Assembly (NCBI RefSeq): GCF_014534645.1
Contig: NZ_JACVQF010000220.1
Coordinates: forward strand, 62,001 to 126,000
Length of the DNA stretch: 64,000 bases
Source: Streptomyces griseicoloratus
Lineage (GTDB): Bacteria; Actinomycetota; Actinomycetes; Streptomycetales; Streptomycetaceae
Direction of reading: 5' to 3'
Shown here: piece by piece, positions 1-8,464 of the stretch
Numbering within the stretch: position 1 is the stretch's first letter
How the letters are laid out: every line of letters starts with the position of its first letter
Program-made: the position numbers and the translations under genes
The notes under the pieces: generated by a model
Told to the model about the DNA's origin: nothing
Seen by the model: only the letters and a program-made list of their open reading frames with translations
The model's database searches: none

Positions 1-1
1 C

Positions 2-553
2 TCAGCGGATGACGACGACCGGCTGACCGGTCGTCGCGAACCGCCACATCGCGTCGCCGTCCGCGCGGGTCTCCCGGATGCCGCCGGTCCGCACGTGCGG
101 GTCGGGCTTCGCCATCGACCCGTTCACGGCCGCGCTGAACCCGATCACGACCCCGTCGACGGTGGTGAAGCACACGACGTGCTCGACGAGGACGCCGTCG
201 GAGCCGGTGATCTTCTTCGACCGGGAGGTGACGGTGTAGGTGCCCGGCGCCGGATCGACCGTGCTCGGGGTGACGCGGAACGTGCGCTGGACCCTGTTGT
301 CCGGGCCGACCAGCCACACCCGGTCGTCGTCCACCGAGTACACCACCCGTTCACCCGTTCCGGAGCCGCGGGGCAGGGCGGTGGGGTTCCGTCGGTCGCG
401 GGGCGCCTTCGGGGCGTCGGCGACCGTGCCGCTCGCCTGGCGTCTGCCCAGATCGGCGGGGAGGGTGGCCGACGCCTGGTAGGCGAGGAAACCGATCGTC
501 ATCAGGGCGGCCGTGGTGAGCCCGGCCACGATCCCGGCGCTGCTGCCTGGCAC
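2..553 (-). CDS. Hypothetical membrane-anchored secreted protein
   Basis: I do not recognise a named family. The proposed GTG start at 553 has GAGG nine bases upstream and gives 183 residues. Residues about 5-27 form one hydrophobic segment (a signal anchor), followed by a charged, Pro/Arg-rich linker. A compact beta-rich C-terminal part ends in a run of valines (QPVVVIR). The body alternates short polar turns with hydrophobic strands, as in small extracytoplasmic domains. It lies head-to-head with tsaB, about 110 bases apart, so the two may share a promoter region. The stop codon lies at the very edge of the window, so the 3' end is complete but its downstream neighbour is not visible. Confidence 0.6.
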   Translation of the reverse strand: MPGSSAGIVAGLTTAALMTIGFLAYQASATLPADLGRRQASGTVADAPKAPRDRRNPTALPRGSGTGERVVYSVDDDRVWLVGPDNRVQRTFRVTPSTVDPAPGTYTVTSRSKKITGSDGVLVEHVVCFTTVDGVVIGFSAAVNGSMAKPDPHVRTGGIRETRADGDAMWRFATTGQPVVVIR

Positions 554-650
554 TGGCGACCACCTCGTCGTCGTAGGTCGTGCCCCCGTGGCGACGGTAG
601 CAGCAGGTGACCGTCCGACCGGGGCGTCCGACACGGACCCCGGAGCGCCG

Positions 651-656
651 TAGGCT
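651..656 (+). promoter_or_regulatory. -10 element of tsaB, leaderless arrangement
   Basis: TAGGCT ends six bases before the tsaB GTG. This is the spacing that places transcription initiation on or next to the start codon, as in many leaderless Streptomyces genes. A weak -35 (TCCGAC) sits 18 bases upstream. No Shine-Dalgarno sequence lies between the -10 and the start. Confidence 0.5.
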
Positions 657-662
657 GTTTGC

Positions 663-1316
663 GTGCTCTTGCTCGCTCTGGATACCGCCACGCCCGCCGT
701 CACCGTCGCGCTGCACGACGGTACGGACGTCATCGCCTCGTCCAGCCAGGTCGACGCACGCCGGCACGGTGAGCTGCTGCTGCCCGCCGTCGACCGGGTG
801 CTCGCCGAGGCCGGTCTCAGGCTCGACGCCGTCACCGGCATCGTCGCCGGCATCGGCCCCGGCCCTTACACGGGCCTGCGCGTCGGCCTGATGACCGCGG
901 ACACCTTCGGGCTCGCGCTCGGCGTGCCCGTGCACGGCGTGTGCACGCTGGACGGACTGGCGTACGCCGCCGACCTGCACGGCCCCTTCGTGGTGGCGAC
1001 CGACGCCCGCCGCAAGGAGGTCTACTGGGCGCGGTACGCCGACTCCCGCACCCGCGTCACCGACCCGGCCGTCGACCGTCCCGCCGACATCGCCGACGAG
1101 GTCGAGGGCCTGCCGGCCGTCGGCGCCGGGGCGCTGCTGTACCCGGACACCTTCCCGAAGGCGCACGAGCCCGAGCACGTGTCCGCGGCCGCCCTGGCGT
1201 GTCTGGCCGCCGAGAAGCTGGCCGCGGGCGAGGAGCTGCCCGCGCCGAGGCCGCTGTACCTGCGCCGGCCCGACGCCCAGGTCCCCAAGAACTACAAGGT
1301 GGTCACCCCCAAGTGA
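663..1316 (+). CDS. tsaB: tRNA t6A-modification complex subunit TsaB
   Basis: TsaB is an inactive paralogue of TsaD that dimerises with it. With TsaE (not in this window) it supports transfer of threonylcarbamoyl from TC-AMP to A37 of ANN-decoding tRNAs in the cytoplasm. The 217-residue length fits the short TsaB class. The N-terminus LLALDTATPA is the ASKHA phosphate-1 motif, and GIGPGPYTGLRVGL around residues 63-76 is the family signature. The GTG start at 663 follows a -10 box with no SD. The gene overlaps rimI by GTGA, so the two are probably translationally coupled. The order tsaB-rimI-tsaD is conserved in actinobacteria. Confidence 0.95.
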   Translation: MLLLALDTATPAVTVALHDGTDVIASSSQVDARRHGELLLPAVDRVLAEAGLRLDAVTGIVAGIGPGPYTGLRVGLMTADTFGLALGVPVHGVCTLDGLAYAADLHGPFVVATDARRKEVYWARYADSRTRVTDPAVDRPADIADEVEGLPAVGAGALLYPDTFPKAHEPEHVSAAALACLAAEKLAAGEELPAPRPLYLRRPDAQVPKNYKVVTPK

Positions 1317-1843
1317 GCGGGCCCGTGTCTGTCGTGCTGCGCGAGATGCGCTGGTGGGACATCGACCCCGTGCTCGGACTCGAACGGGAGCTGTTCCCGG
1401 AGGACGCCTGGTCGCGGGGGATGTTCTGGTCCGAGCTGGCCCACTCGCGCGGACCGGAGGCCAACCGCCGGTACCTGGTGGCCGAGGACGGCGGCCGCAT
1501 CGTCGGCTACGCCGGTCTCGTCGCCTCCGGGGACCAGGCCGACGTCCAGACCATCGCCGTCGCCCGCGACCACTGGGGCACCGGACTCGGCGGGCGGCTG
1601 CTCACCGAGCTGCTGCGGGCGGCGACCGCGTTCGAGTGCACCGAAGTGCTGCTGGAGTGCCGGGTGGACAACGTCCGCGCCCAGAAGCTCTACGAGCGCT
1701 TCGGCTTCGAGCCCATCGGCTTCCGCCGCGGCTACTACCAGCCGGGCAACGTGGACGCACTGGTGATGCGCCTGACCACAGCGCCCGACGGCGGCTCCGC
1801 CGCGGGCGCCGACTCCGTACAAGGAACCGACAATCATGGCTGA
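1313..1843 (+). CDS. rimI: Ribosomal-protein-alanine N-acetyltransferase RimI
   Basis: This is a GNAT-fold enzyme expected to transfer acetyl from acetyl-CoA to the N-terminal alanine of ribosomal protein S18, and possibly to other N-termini. The protein has 176 residues. The acetyl-CoA binding motif A is visible as [19 protein letters not shown], and the C-terminal [18 protein letters not shown] is the typical RimI ending. The GTG at 1313 overlaps the tsaB stop, with AAGGTGG ten bases upstream; a GTG at 1325 is a possible alternative. The 3' end overlaps tsaD by eight bases. Sitting inside the t6A operon is the usual arrangement. Confidence 0.93.
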   Translation: MSGPVSVVLREMRWWDIDPVLGLERELFPEDAWSRGMFWSELAHSRGPEANRRYLVAEDGGRIVGYAGLVASGDQADVQTIAVARDHWGTGLGGRLLTELLRAATAFECTEVLLECRVDNVRAQKLYERFGFEPIGFRRGYYQPGNVDALVMRLTTAPDGGSAAGADSVQGTDNHG

Positions 1844-2933
1844 CGAACCCCTGGTCCTGGGGATCGAGACCTCCTGCGACGAGACCGGCGTCGGCGTCGT
1901 CCGCGGCACCACCCTGCTGGCCGACGCCGTCGCCTCCAGCGTCGACGAGCACGCCCGCTTCGGCGGCGTGGTGCCGGAGGTGGCGAGCCGCGCCCACCTG
2001 GAGGCGATGGTCCCCACCATCGACCGCGCGCTGAAGGAGGCGGGGGTCACCGCCCGCGACCTCGACGGCATCGCCGTCACCGCCGGTCCCGGCCTCGCCG
2101 GTGCCCTGCTGGTCGGCGTCTCGGCGGCGAAGGCGTACGCCTACGCGCTGGGCAAGCCCCTGTACGGCGTCAACCACCTCGCCTCGCACATCTGCGTCGA
2201 CCAGTTGGAGCACGGCCCGCTGCCCGAGCCGACGATGGCGCTGCTGGTCTCCGGCGGGCACTCCTCGCTGCTGCTGTCGGAGGACATCACCTCCGACGTC
2301 CGCCCGATGGGCGCCACCATCGACGACGCGGCCGGCGAGGCCTTCGACAAGATCGCCCGGGTGCTGAACCTCGGCTTCCCCGGCGGTCCCGTCATCGACC
2401 GTTACGCCCGCGAGGGCGACCCGGACGCGATCGCGTTCCCGCGCGGGCTGACCGGGCCGCGCGACCCGGCGTACGACTTCTCCTTCTCCGGGCTGAAGAC
2501 GGCCGTGGCCCGCTGGATCGAGGCCCGGCGGGCGGCGGGCGAGGAGGTGCCGGTGCGGGACGTGGCGGCCTCCTTCCAGGAGGCGGTCGTGGACGTGCTG
2601 ACCCGCAAGGCGGTGCGGGCCTGCAAGGACGAGGGCGTCGACCACCTCATGATCGGCGGCGGTGTGGCCGCCAACTCCCGGCTGCGGGCGCTGGCCCAGG
2701 ACCGCTGCGAGGCGGCCGGGATCCGGCTGCGCGTGCCGCGGCCCAAGCTGTGCACGGACAACGGGGCGATGGTGGCCGCGCTCGGCGCCGAGATGGTGGC
2801 CCGGGGCCGGGCCGCCTCGGACTGGGACCTGTCGGCCGACTCCTCGCTGCCGGTGACGGACCCGCACGTGCCGGGCACCGCGCACGGCCACGACCACGTG
2901 CACGAGGTCAGCAAGGAGAACCTGTACTCGTGA
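1836..2933 (+). CDS. tsaD: tRNA N6-adenosine threonylcarbamoyltransferase TsaD
   Basis: TsaD is the catalytic subunit of t6A37 synthesis, a cytoplasmic metal-dependent ASKHA enzyme. The protein has 365 residues. [11 protein letters not shown] at the N-terminus is the nucleotide-binding motif. The metal-binding histidines lie in NHLASH, with SGGHSSL and [11 protein letters not shown] further on. The C-terminus carries an unusual histidine-rich tail (AHGHDHVH, last 15-20 residues) beyond the catalytic core; a metal role for it is inference. It is translated from an ATG within the end of rimI and overlaps the next small gene by GTGA. Confidence 0.96.
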   Translation: MADEPLVLGIETSCDETGVGVVRGTTLLADAVASSVDEHARFGGVVPEVASRAHLEAMVPTIDRALKEAGVTARDLDGIAVTAGPGLAGALLVGVSAAKAYAYALGKPLYGVNHLASHICVDQLEHGPLPEPTMALLVSGGHSSLLLSEDITSDVRPMGATIDDAAGEAFDKIARVLNLGFPGGPVIDRYAREGDPDAIAFPRGLTGPRDPAYDFSFSGLKTAVARWIEARRAAGEEVPVRDVAASFQEAVVDVLTRKAVRACKDEGVDHLMIGGGVAANSRLRALAQDRCEAAGIRLRVPRPKLCTDNGAMVAALGAEMVARGRAASDWDLSADSSLPVTDPHVPGTAHGHDHVHEVSKENLYS

Positions 2934-3187
2934 CCGTCGCGCTGATGTGGGAGGCCCGGGCCGTGCCCGGCCGGGGCGAGGACCTGCTGGCCTGGGCCCG
3001 GCGGCAGGAGCTGCCCGCCGGGCCGCTGCGCCGGGAGACCTTCCGCGCCCCGCAGGACCGGGTCCTCGTCATCACCTGGTGGGACGCCCCCTACGACGCC
3101 GACCTGCCCGAGCTGCCCGAACCGGACGGGGAGCTGGTCACCCGCGCGGTGCACCGCTGGCGGTTCGAGTCGGTCGGCGCCGGCTGA
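2930..3187 (+). CDS. Small hypothetical protein of the t6A operon
   Basis: This 85-residue protein starts at a GTG overlapping the tsaD stop, with AAGGAG eleven bases upstream, so it is almost certainly co-translated. The sequence has the rhythm of a small alpha/beta (ABM-like) fold: [12 protein letters not shown], then a helix [10 protein letters not shown], then a strand VLVITWWD, then HRWRFESV. No catalytic motif is recognisable. It is the last gene of the operon and converges on the GH3 gene with only 27 bases between stops. The function is unknown. Confidence 0.72.
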   Translation: MTVALMWEARAVPGRGEDLLAWARRQELPAGPLRRETFRAPQDRVLVITWWDAPYDADLPELPEPDGELVTRAVHRWRFESVGAG

Positions 3188-3214
3188 CGACCGGGGGCCG
3201 GCCGGCGGGCCGGG

Positions 3215-5554
3215 TCAGGCCGTCGCCGACACCTCCGTCGCGCACCTGAGCCGCCGGTCCGGGCCGAGCGTGCGCACCGGCCCGGTCAGGGCCAGCCGCG
3301 CGGTGTGGCGCACGTCCGCGCTGGAGGCCGCGAGCCGCAGCTCCAGGACGCCGGGTTCGACGATCCGCCGCCCGGTGCGGTCGGTGAACGACGCCAGGTC
3401 CGCGTGGAAGCGGAACGTCACGCGGGCCGCCTCGCCCGGCGCCAGCTCCACCCGCCGGTAGCCGACGAGCCGCAGGTCCGGGCGAGTCACGCTGGCCACC
3501 GGGTCGTGCAGATAGAGCTGTACGACCTCGGCGCCCGGGCGGTCGCCGGTGTTGCGGACGGTCAGGGACACGTCGTACGAGCCGTCCGTGCCGATCTCCG
3601 TGCCGATCTCCGTCGTCCCGGCCTCCTCGCCGCCGGTGAAGTCCTCCCACGCGAACGTCGTGTACGAGCGGCCGTGCCCGAAGGCGTACAGCGGGGTCGG
3701 GTCGAGATTGCTGACCTCGCCGGCCAGGCCCAGCGGGGGCTGGAGGTAGGTCCAGGGCTGGCCGCCGGGCAGGTTCGGGACGCTCACCGGGAGACGGCCG
3801 GAGGGCGTGACGCGGCCCGACAGCACTCCCGCGACCGCCGGGCCGCCCTCCTCGCCGGGGAAGAACGCCTGGACGACCGCGCCGAGCCGCCCGTGCCAGC
3901 GGCCGAGCGCGTACGGCCTGCCGGTGAGCAGCACCAGGACCACGGGCACGCCGGTCGCGACCAGCGCGTCCAGCAGCGCGCCCTGGACGCCGGGCAGCCT
4001 GAGGTCGCCGGCGTCGCAGCCCTCGCCCGAGGTGCCCCGGCCGAACAGGCCGGCCCGGTCGCCCAGCACCGCCACGCACACGTCCGCCTCCGCGGCCCGG
4101 GCCACGGCCTCCTCGAAGCCCGAGGCGTCCGGGTCCGAGGTGCCGCAGCCCTCGGCGAACGTCACCTTGGCGTCGGGCAGTTCGGCGCGCAGGGCGTCCA
4201 GCACCGTCGGGATGTCGATGCCCGTCGGCACCTCGGGGTGGTGGGGCAGGACGTGGGACGGGAAGGAGTAGCAGCCGAGCATCGCCAGCGCGTCGGCCGC
4301 CCGCGGGCCCACCACGGCGATGCGCGTGTCGGGGGCGAGCGGCAGCAGGCCGTCGGGGTTGTCCAGGAGCACCACCGACTCCTCGGCCAGGCGGCGGGCC
4401 AGGGCGCGGTTGGCGGGGGAGTCGAGGTCGACCGGCGCGGTGTCCTCGGGCGGCACGGGAGTCCAGTCCTCGTCCAGCAGGCCCAGTTCGCACTTCTGCA
4501 GCAGGACGCGGCGCGCCGAGAGGTCGATCAGTTCCTCGGGGACCCGGCCCGCCCGGACCGCCTCCAGCAGCGGCTTGCCGTAGCACTTCAGGGTGGGCAG
4601 CTCCACGTCGATGCCGGCCGCGAGGGCCAGGTGCGCCGCCTCGGCGGGGGTGCCGGCGACGCGGTGCAGGGATTCGAGGAAGCCGATGCCGAAGTAGTCG
4701 GAGACCACCGTGCCGGTGAAGCCCCACTCCTCGCGCAGGAGGCCGGTCAGCAGCGTGGGGTCCGCCGAGGCGGGGACGCCGTCCGTCTCCGTGTACGCGG
4801 CCATCACCGAGCGGGCCCCGCCCTCGCGCAGGGCCATCTCGAACGGGGGGAGGGTCACGTCGGCGACCTCGCGCACGCCGGCCCGCACCGGGGCCAGGTT
4901 GCGGGCGCCGGCCGAGGAGGCGTACCCGGCGAAGTGCTTGAGCGTGGCGACGATCCCGGCCGACTCCAGGCCCCGGACGTAGGCGGCGCCGATGGTGCCG
5001 ACCAGGTAGGGGTCCTCGCCGATCGTCTCCTCCACCCGGCCCCAGCGGGCGTCCCGTACGACGTCCAGGACGGGGGCGAGGCCCTGGTGGACGCCGACCG
5101 AGCGCAGGTCGCGGCCGATGTGCCGGGCCATCTCCTCCACGAGGCCGGGATCGAAGGTGGCGCCCCAGGCGAGCGGCACCGGGTAGGCGGTGGCCCGCCA
5201 GGCGGTGAAGCCGGCCAGGCACTCCTCGTGGGCGAGGGCCGGGATGCCGAAGCGGCCGGCCTCGGTGATCCGGCGCTGGGCGAGGGCGAGCGCCCGGGCT
5301 CCGAGGGCCGGGTCGACGGGGGCGGTGCCGAAGGGGCGGGTGAGCTGGCCGAGGCCGTGGGTGATCAGCTCGTCCCAGTCGTAGTCGGCCGTCATCTGGT
5401 TCTGCAGCGGGGCGACGCCGTCGCCCTCCGTGGCGGCGCCCACCCACACGCCGTACAGCTGGGCGGTCTTCTCCTCCAGGGTCATCCGGGAGAGGAGGTC
5501 GTCGACGCGGGCGGCGGCGGGCAGGGCGGGGTCACGCCAGGGCGCGGTGGTCAT
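3215..5554 (-). CDS. Glycoside hydrolase family 3 (beta-glucosidase/beta-xylosidase)
   Basis: This is a 779-residue retaining exo-glycosidase. The GH3 N-terminal TIM-barrel carries the nucleophile Asp in VVSDYFG (about residue 286) and the KHFAGY motif. It is followed by the alpha/beta sandwich domain and a C-terminal fibronectin-III-like domain (YDVSLTVRNTGDRPGAEVVQLYL). There is no signal peptide, so it should act in the cytoplasm on imported oligosaccharides. The ATG has AGGAG upstream. A LacI regulator is transcribed divergently across a palindrome-rich gap, which implies local substrate-induced control. Substrate cannot be fixed by eye; xylo- or gluco-oligosaccharides are the best guesses. 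Confidence 0.9.
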   Translation of the reverse strand: MTTAPWRDPALPAAARVDDLLSRMTLEEKTAQLYGVWVGAATEGDGVAPLQNQMTADYDWDELITHGLGQLTRPFGTAPVDPALGARALALAQRRITEAGRFGIPALAHEECLAGFTAWRATAYPVPLAWGATFDPGLVEEMARHIGRDLRSVGVHQGLAPVLDVVRDARWGRVEETIGEDPYLVGTIGAAYVRGLESAGIVATLKHFAGYASSAGARNLAPVRAGVREVADVTLPPFEMALREGGARSVMAAYTETDGVPASADPTLLTGLLREEWGFTGTVVSDYFGIGFLESLHRVAGTPAEAAHLALAAGIDVELPTLKCYGKPLLEAVRAGRVPEELIDLSARRVLLQKCELGLLDEDWTPVPPEDTAPVDLDSPANRALARRLAEESVVLLDNPDGLLPLAPDTRIAVVGPRAADALAMLGCYSFPSHVLPHHPEVPTGIDIPTVLDALRAELPDAKVTFAEGCGTSDPDASGFEEAVARAAEADVCVAVLGDRAGLFGRGTSGEGCDAGDLRLPGVQGALLDALVATGVPVVLVLLTGRPYALGRWHGRLGAVVQAFFPGEEGGPAVAGVLSGRVTPSGRLPVSVPNLPGGQPWTYLQPPLGLAGEVSNLDPTPLYAFGHGRSYTTFAWEDFTGGEEAGTTEIGTEIGTDGSYDVSLTVRNTGDRPGAEVVQLYLHDPVASVTRPDLRLVGYRRVELAPGEAARVTFRFHADLASFTDRTGRRIVEPGVLELRLAASSADVRHTARLALTGPVRTLGPDRRLRCATEVSATA

Positions 5555-5584
5555 GGAACTCCTGTCGGGTGGACGGCCCTCTCA

Positions 5585-5619
5585 CGAATGTTTCGATATC
5601 TATATCGAATGTTCCGGAA
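5585..5619. promoter_or_regulatory. Palindromic operator cluster between GH3 and lacI-type genes
   Basis: Two direct copies of CGAATGTTYCG lie at 5585-5595 and 5606-5616, 21 bases (two helical turns) apart. Between and overlapping them is a perfect inverted repeat, TTCGATAT-CT-ATATCGAA (5592-5609), and then TTCCGGAA (5612-5619). The cluster sits 31-65 bases upstream of the GH3 start and just upstream of the regulator gene, the expected place for an autoregulating LacI-family operator. That the neighbouring regulator binds here is inference. Confidence 0.6.
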
Positions 5620-5675
5620 ACCTATGGCCCCCCGAACTCTTCGTCAAGAGGGTCTGCGGGGATACGATCGCCGCC

Positions 5676-6728
5676 ATGACATCCCCGCAGCCCGCTGAAA
5701 CACGGACGCAAGGGCGGTCCGCGCAGACCGCGACGCTCGCCGAGATCGCCCGCGAGGCCGGTGTGTCGGCACCGACTGTTTCGAAGGTCCTCAACGGCCG
5801 AGCCGACGTCGCCCCTGCCACCCGGGCCCGCGTGGAGGAGCTGCTGCGCGCCCACGGCTACCGGCGCCGCCGCGCCGAGGCGACCCGGTCGCCCCTGATC
5901 GACCTGGTCTTCCACGAGCTGGAGAGCGCCTGGGCGATGGAGGTCATCCGGGGCGTGGAGAACGTGGCGCGGGACGCGGGCCTGAGCGTCGTCCTCTCCG
6001 AGAGCGCGGGACGCCTCACTCCCGGCCGGACCTGGGCCGACCAGGTGGCCGCCCGCCGCCCGCACGGCGTGATCCTGGTGCTGTCCGGGCTGGACGAGTC
6101 CCAGCGGGCCCTGCTGACCAGCCGCTCCATCCCGTTCGTGGTGATGGACCCGGCCGGCGACCCCGGCGCCGACGTGCCGTCCATCGGCGCCACCAACTGG
6201 CAGGGCGGGCTCGCCGCCACCCGGCACCTGGTCGAACTGGGCCACACCCGCATCGGCGCGATCAGCGGGCCCACCCGGATGATGTGCAGCCGCGCCCGGA
6301 TCGACGGCTACCGCGCCGCCCTGGAGACGGCCGGGCTGCCGGTGGACCCCGAGCTGATCCTGACCGGTGACTTCCACCACGAGGCCGGCTACCGCCAGGG
6401 CCTCGAACTGCTGCGCCGGCCCGACCGGCCCACGGCCGTCTTCGCCGGCAACGACCTGCAGGCCCTCGGGCTGTACGAGGCCGCGCGCGAACTGGGTCTG
6501 CGCATCCCGCAGGACCTGAGCGTGGTCGGCTTCGACGACCTGCCGGTGGCGCGCTGGGTGGGGCCGCCGCTGACGACCGTACGGCAGCCGCTCACCGAGA
6601 TGGCCGAGGCGGCTGCCCGGCTGGTCCTGGAGCTGGGCCGCGACGACGGCCCGGCGGCGGCGACCCGGGTGGAGCTGGCCACCAGCCTGGAGGTGCGCAG
6701 CAGCACCGGGGCGCCTCCGATCGACTAG
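5676..6728 (+). CDS. LacI-family transcriptional regulator
   Basis: This is a 350-residue sugar-responsive repressor. An N-terminal helix-turn-helix (TLAEIAREAGVSAPTVSKVLNG, about residues 22-43) is followed by the hinge helix and a periplasmic-binding-protein-like sensor domain. VFAGNDLQALGLYEAARELG and VVGFDDLPVARWVGPPLTTVRQP are the typical C-terminal signatures. The ATG at 5676 is preferred because it leaves a normal 20-residue arm before the HTH. It is divergent from the GH3 gene, its likely target. The ligand is unknown. Confidence 0.92.
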   Translation: MTSPQPAETRTQGRSAQTATLAEIAREAGVSAPTVSKVLNGRADVAPATRARVEELLRAHGYRRRRAEATRSPLIDLVFHELESAWAMEVIRGVENVARDAGLSVVLSESAGRLTPGRTWADQVAARRPHGVILVLSGLDESQRALLTSRSIPFVVMDPAGDPGADVPSIGATNWQGGLAATRHLVELGHTRIGAISGPTRMMCSRARIDGYRAALETAGLPVDPELILTGDFHHEAGYRQGLELLRRPDRPTAVFAGNDLQALGLYEAARELGLRIPQDLSVVGFDDLPVARWVGPPLTTVRQPLTEMAEAAARLVLELGRDDGPAAATRVELATSLEVRSSTGAPPID

Positions 6729-6750
6729 CGAAGCCAGTCGGGCAGGCGTC

Positions 6751-6761
6751 CGAAACTTTCG
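6751..6761. promoter_or_regulatory. Isolated CGAAA-C-TTTCG palindrome
   Basis: This perfect 11-base palindrome lies 23 bases after the LacI gene stop and about 150 bases before the LCP gene. It resembles the CGAA...TTCG half-sites of the operator cluster at 5585-5616, so it may be another binding site of the same regulator. Chance occurrence cannot be excluded. Confidence 0.35.
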
Positions 6762-6908
6762 AATCCCCTCGGGGCGGCTGCCCTCCCGGGAAATCTGAGA
6801 ATTTCCGCAGAATGCCGACCGGGGGTCGCCGCCCGCAACAATTCGGACTTACGTTCCTCCCGGTGGCACTCGCGTGGGGACGCGACGGACCGGGACGGGG
6901 GCGGACAC

Positions 6909-7934
6909 ATGGGCGGTCGGGACGGGCGCTCCAAGGTGCTGAGGGCCGCCGGCCTCGCCCTGGCGGGCGCCCTGCTGCTGGGCGCCGCCGCGGCCGGCTG
7001 GGCGTACTGGCATCTGAACGGCAACATCCGCAGCGTCGACATCGACGGCGCCCTCGGCGACGACCGCCCCGCCGAGCCGGTCACCGCGCCCGTCCCCTCG
7101 CCCTCGGCCTCCGCCTCCGAGCTGCCCGCCGGCGCGCTGAACATCCTGGTCCTCGGCTCGGACTCGCGCAGCGGCGAGGAGAACCGGGAACTCGGCGGCG
7201 GCGACAGCGAGGGCGCCCGCTCCGACACCGCGATGGTCGTCCACCTCGACCCCGGCCGGGCCCACGCCACCGTCGTCAGCATCCCGCGGGACACGCTCGT
7301 CACCCGCCCCTCCTGCCCGCTGCCGGACGGCGGTTCGACCCGGGAGGCGACCGGCGCGATGTTCAACACCGCCTACGCCCTGGGCGGACCGGTGTGTGCG
7401 GTGAAGACGGCCGAGTCCCTCACCGGCGTCCGCATGGACCACTACATCGAGATCGACTTCTCCGGCTTCGCCGAGCTGGTCGACGCGCTCGGCGGCGTGA
7501 CCGTCACCACCGACGTGGACATCGACGACGACAAGAGCCACCTCCACCTCCCGGCGGGCACCCACCACCTCGACGGCACCCAGGCCCTCGGGCTGGCCCG
7601 CACCCGGTACGGGCTGGCCGGTGGCAGCGACCTGGAACGCATAGAACTCCAGCAGAAGCTGGTCAAGGCGCTGCTGGAGCGGATCTCCGACGCCGGCCTG
7701 CTCACCGACCCCGCGCAGCTCTACCGGGTCGCCGACGCGGTCACCGGCAGCCTCACCACCGACACCGGCCTGGACTCGCTCGCCGAGCTGACGGGCCTCG
7801 GCCGGAGCCTCGCGGGCCTGGCGGCGGACGACGTGACGACGGTGACGATGCCGGTGGTGCCGGCGCCCTGGGACGCCAACCGGGTGGTGGCGCGCGAACC
7901 GGACGCCCGGGAGCTGTGGGAGTCCCTGCGCTGA
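6909..7934 (+). CDS. LytR-CpsA-Psr (LCP) family cell-wall ligase
   Basis: LCP enzymes transfer undecaprenyl-linked glycopolymers (teichoic acid-like polymers, other wall glycans) to peptidoglycan on the outer face of the membrane. The protein has 341 residues. A single N-terminal membrane anchor (about residues 12-33) and a Ser/Pro linker precede the LCP domain. Its signatures are LNILVLGSDSR, RSDTAMVVHL and VVSIPRDTLV, which carry the pyrophosphate-binding arginines. GLARTRYGLAGGSDLERIELQQ is the conserved second half. The ATG has a G-rich SD (GGGACGGGGG). It stands alone between the LacI gene and the ECF42 module. Confidence 0.9.
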   Translation: MGGRDGRSKVLRAAGLALAGALLLGAAAAGWAYWHLNGNIRSVDIDGALGDDRPAEPVTAPVPSPSASASELPAGALNILVLGSDSRSGEENRELGGGDSEGARSDTAMVVHLDPGRAHATVVSIPRDTLVTRPSCPLPDGGSTREATGAMFNTAYALGGPVCAVKTAESLTGVRMDHYIEIDFSGFAELVDALGGVTVTTDVDIDDDKSHLHLPAGTHHLDGTQALGLARTRYGLAGGSDLERIELQQKLVKALLERISDAGLLTDPAQLYRVADAVTGSLTTDTGLDSLAELTGLGRSLAGLAADDVTTVTMPVVPAPWDANRVVAREPDARELWESLR

Positions 7935-7949
7935 CGGCCGGGCCGGCGG

Positions 7950-7979
7950 GCCGGAAAAAAACTTCGCGGAATTTCCGGC
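7950..7979 (+). terminator. Hairpin after the LCP gene
   Basis: GCCGGAAA (7950-7957) pairs perfectly with TTTCCGGC (7972-7979) across 14 bases, starting 15 bases after the LCP stop. There is no long T run, so it may be a weak terminator or a 3'-end stabiliser. Confidence 0.4.
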
Positions 7980-7984
7980 GGGGG

Positions 7985-8011
7985 TGTCGATCCGGAGGCG
8001 TCCCGTTCGAC
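7985..8011 (+). promoter_or_regulatory. Candidate ECF42-dependent promoter
   Basis: TGTCGA (7985-7990), 17 bases, then CGAC (8008-8011) matches the motif described for ECF42 sigma factors in Streptomyces (TGTCGA at -35, CGA/TC at -10). It lies about 50 bases upstream of the DGPF-protein gene and directs transcription toward it and the sigma gene, so the module is probably autoregulated. Confidence 0.6.
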
Positions 8012-8063
8012 GCAGGGGTAGTCAGGCCGGGAAGGACCCGGTCACCGAGCCCGAGGAGAGACC

Positions 8064-8420
8064 ATGCCCCGCTACCTGTCGCTGATCCGGATCGAGGAGA
8101 ACGACACCCTCGCCGGCGGCCCCAGCCCCGAGCTGGTGCAGCGCATGGAGAAGCTGATGGAGGAGATGACGAAGGCCGGCGTCCTGCTCGACACCGCCGG
8201 GCTCACCCCGACCGCCCAGGGCACCCGCGTCCACTACGAGGGCGGGCAGCTGTCCACCACGGACGGTCCCTTCACCGAGTCCAAGGAGGTCATCGGCGGC
8301 TACGCGCTGATGCAGGCCAAGGACAAGGCCGAGGCGATCGAGTGGACCAAGCGCTTCCTGAAGACGCACGAGGAGCACTGGACGGTGACCTGCGAGGTGC
8401 GGGAGATCATGGAGGGCTGA
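8064..8420 (+). CDS. DGPF-domain (YciI-like) protein of an ECF42 module
   Basis: A 118-residue ferredoxin-like-fold protein. The diagnostic DGPFTESKEVIGGY stretch (about residues 73-86) defines the DGPF/YciI-like family, whose genes are regularly next to ECF42 sigma factors and are their main targets. The biochemical role is not established. The SD GAGGAGAG precedes the ATG by a few bases. The sigma gene begins 44 bases after its stop on the same strand, consistent with one transcript from the TGTCGA promoter upstream. Confidence 0.9.
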   Translation: MPRYLSLIRIEENDTLAGGPSPELVQRMEKLMEEMTKAGVLLDTAGLTPTAQGTRVHYEGGQLSTTDGPFTESKEVIGGYALMQAKDKAEAIEWTKRFLKTHEEHWTVTCEVREIMEG

Positions 8421-8464
8421 CCTCCGCTTTGCCCCGGGGAGCCGAGGGTGTTGCATGGTGGGTT

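Noticed and set aside
3305-5698. Plus-strand frame of about 800 codons across the GH3 gene
   Set aside because: No recognisable domain and atypical composition; the minus-strand GH3 protein is complete with catalytic motifs.
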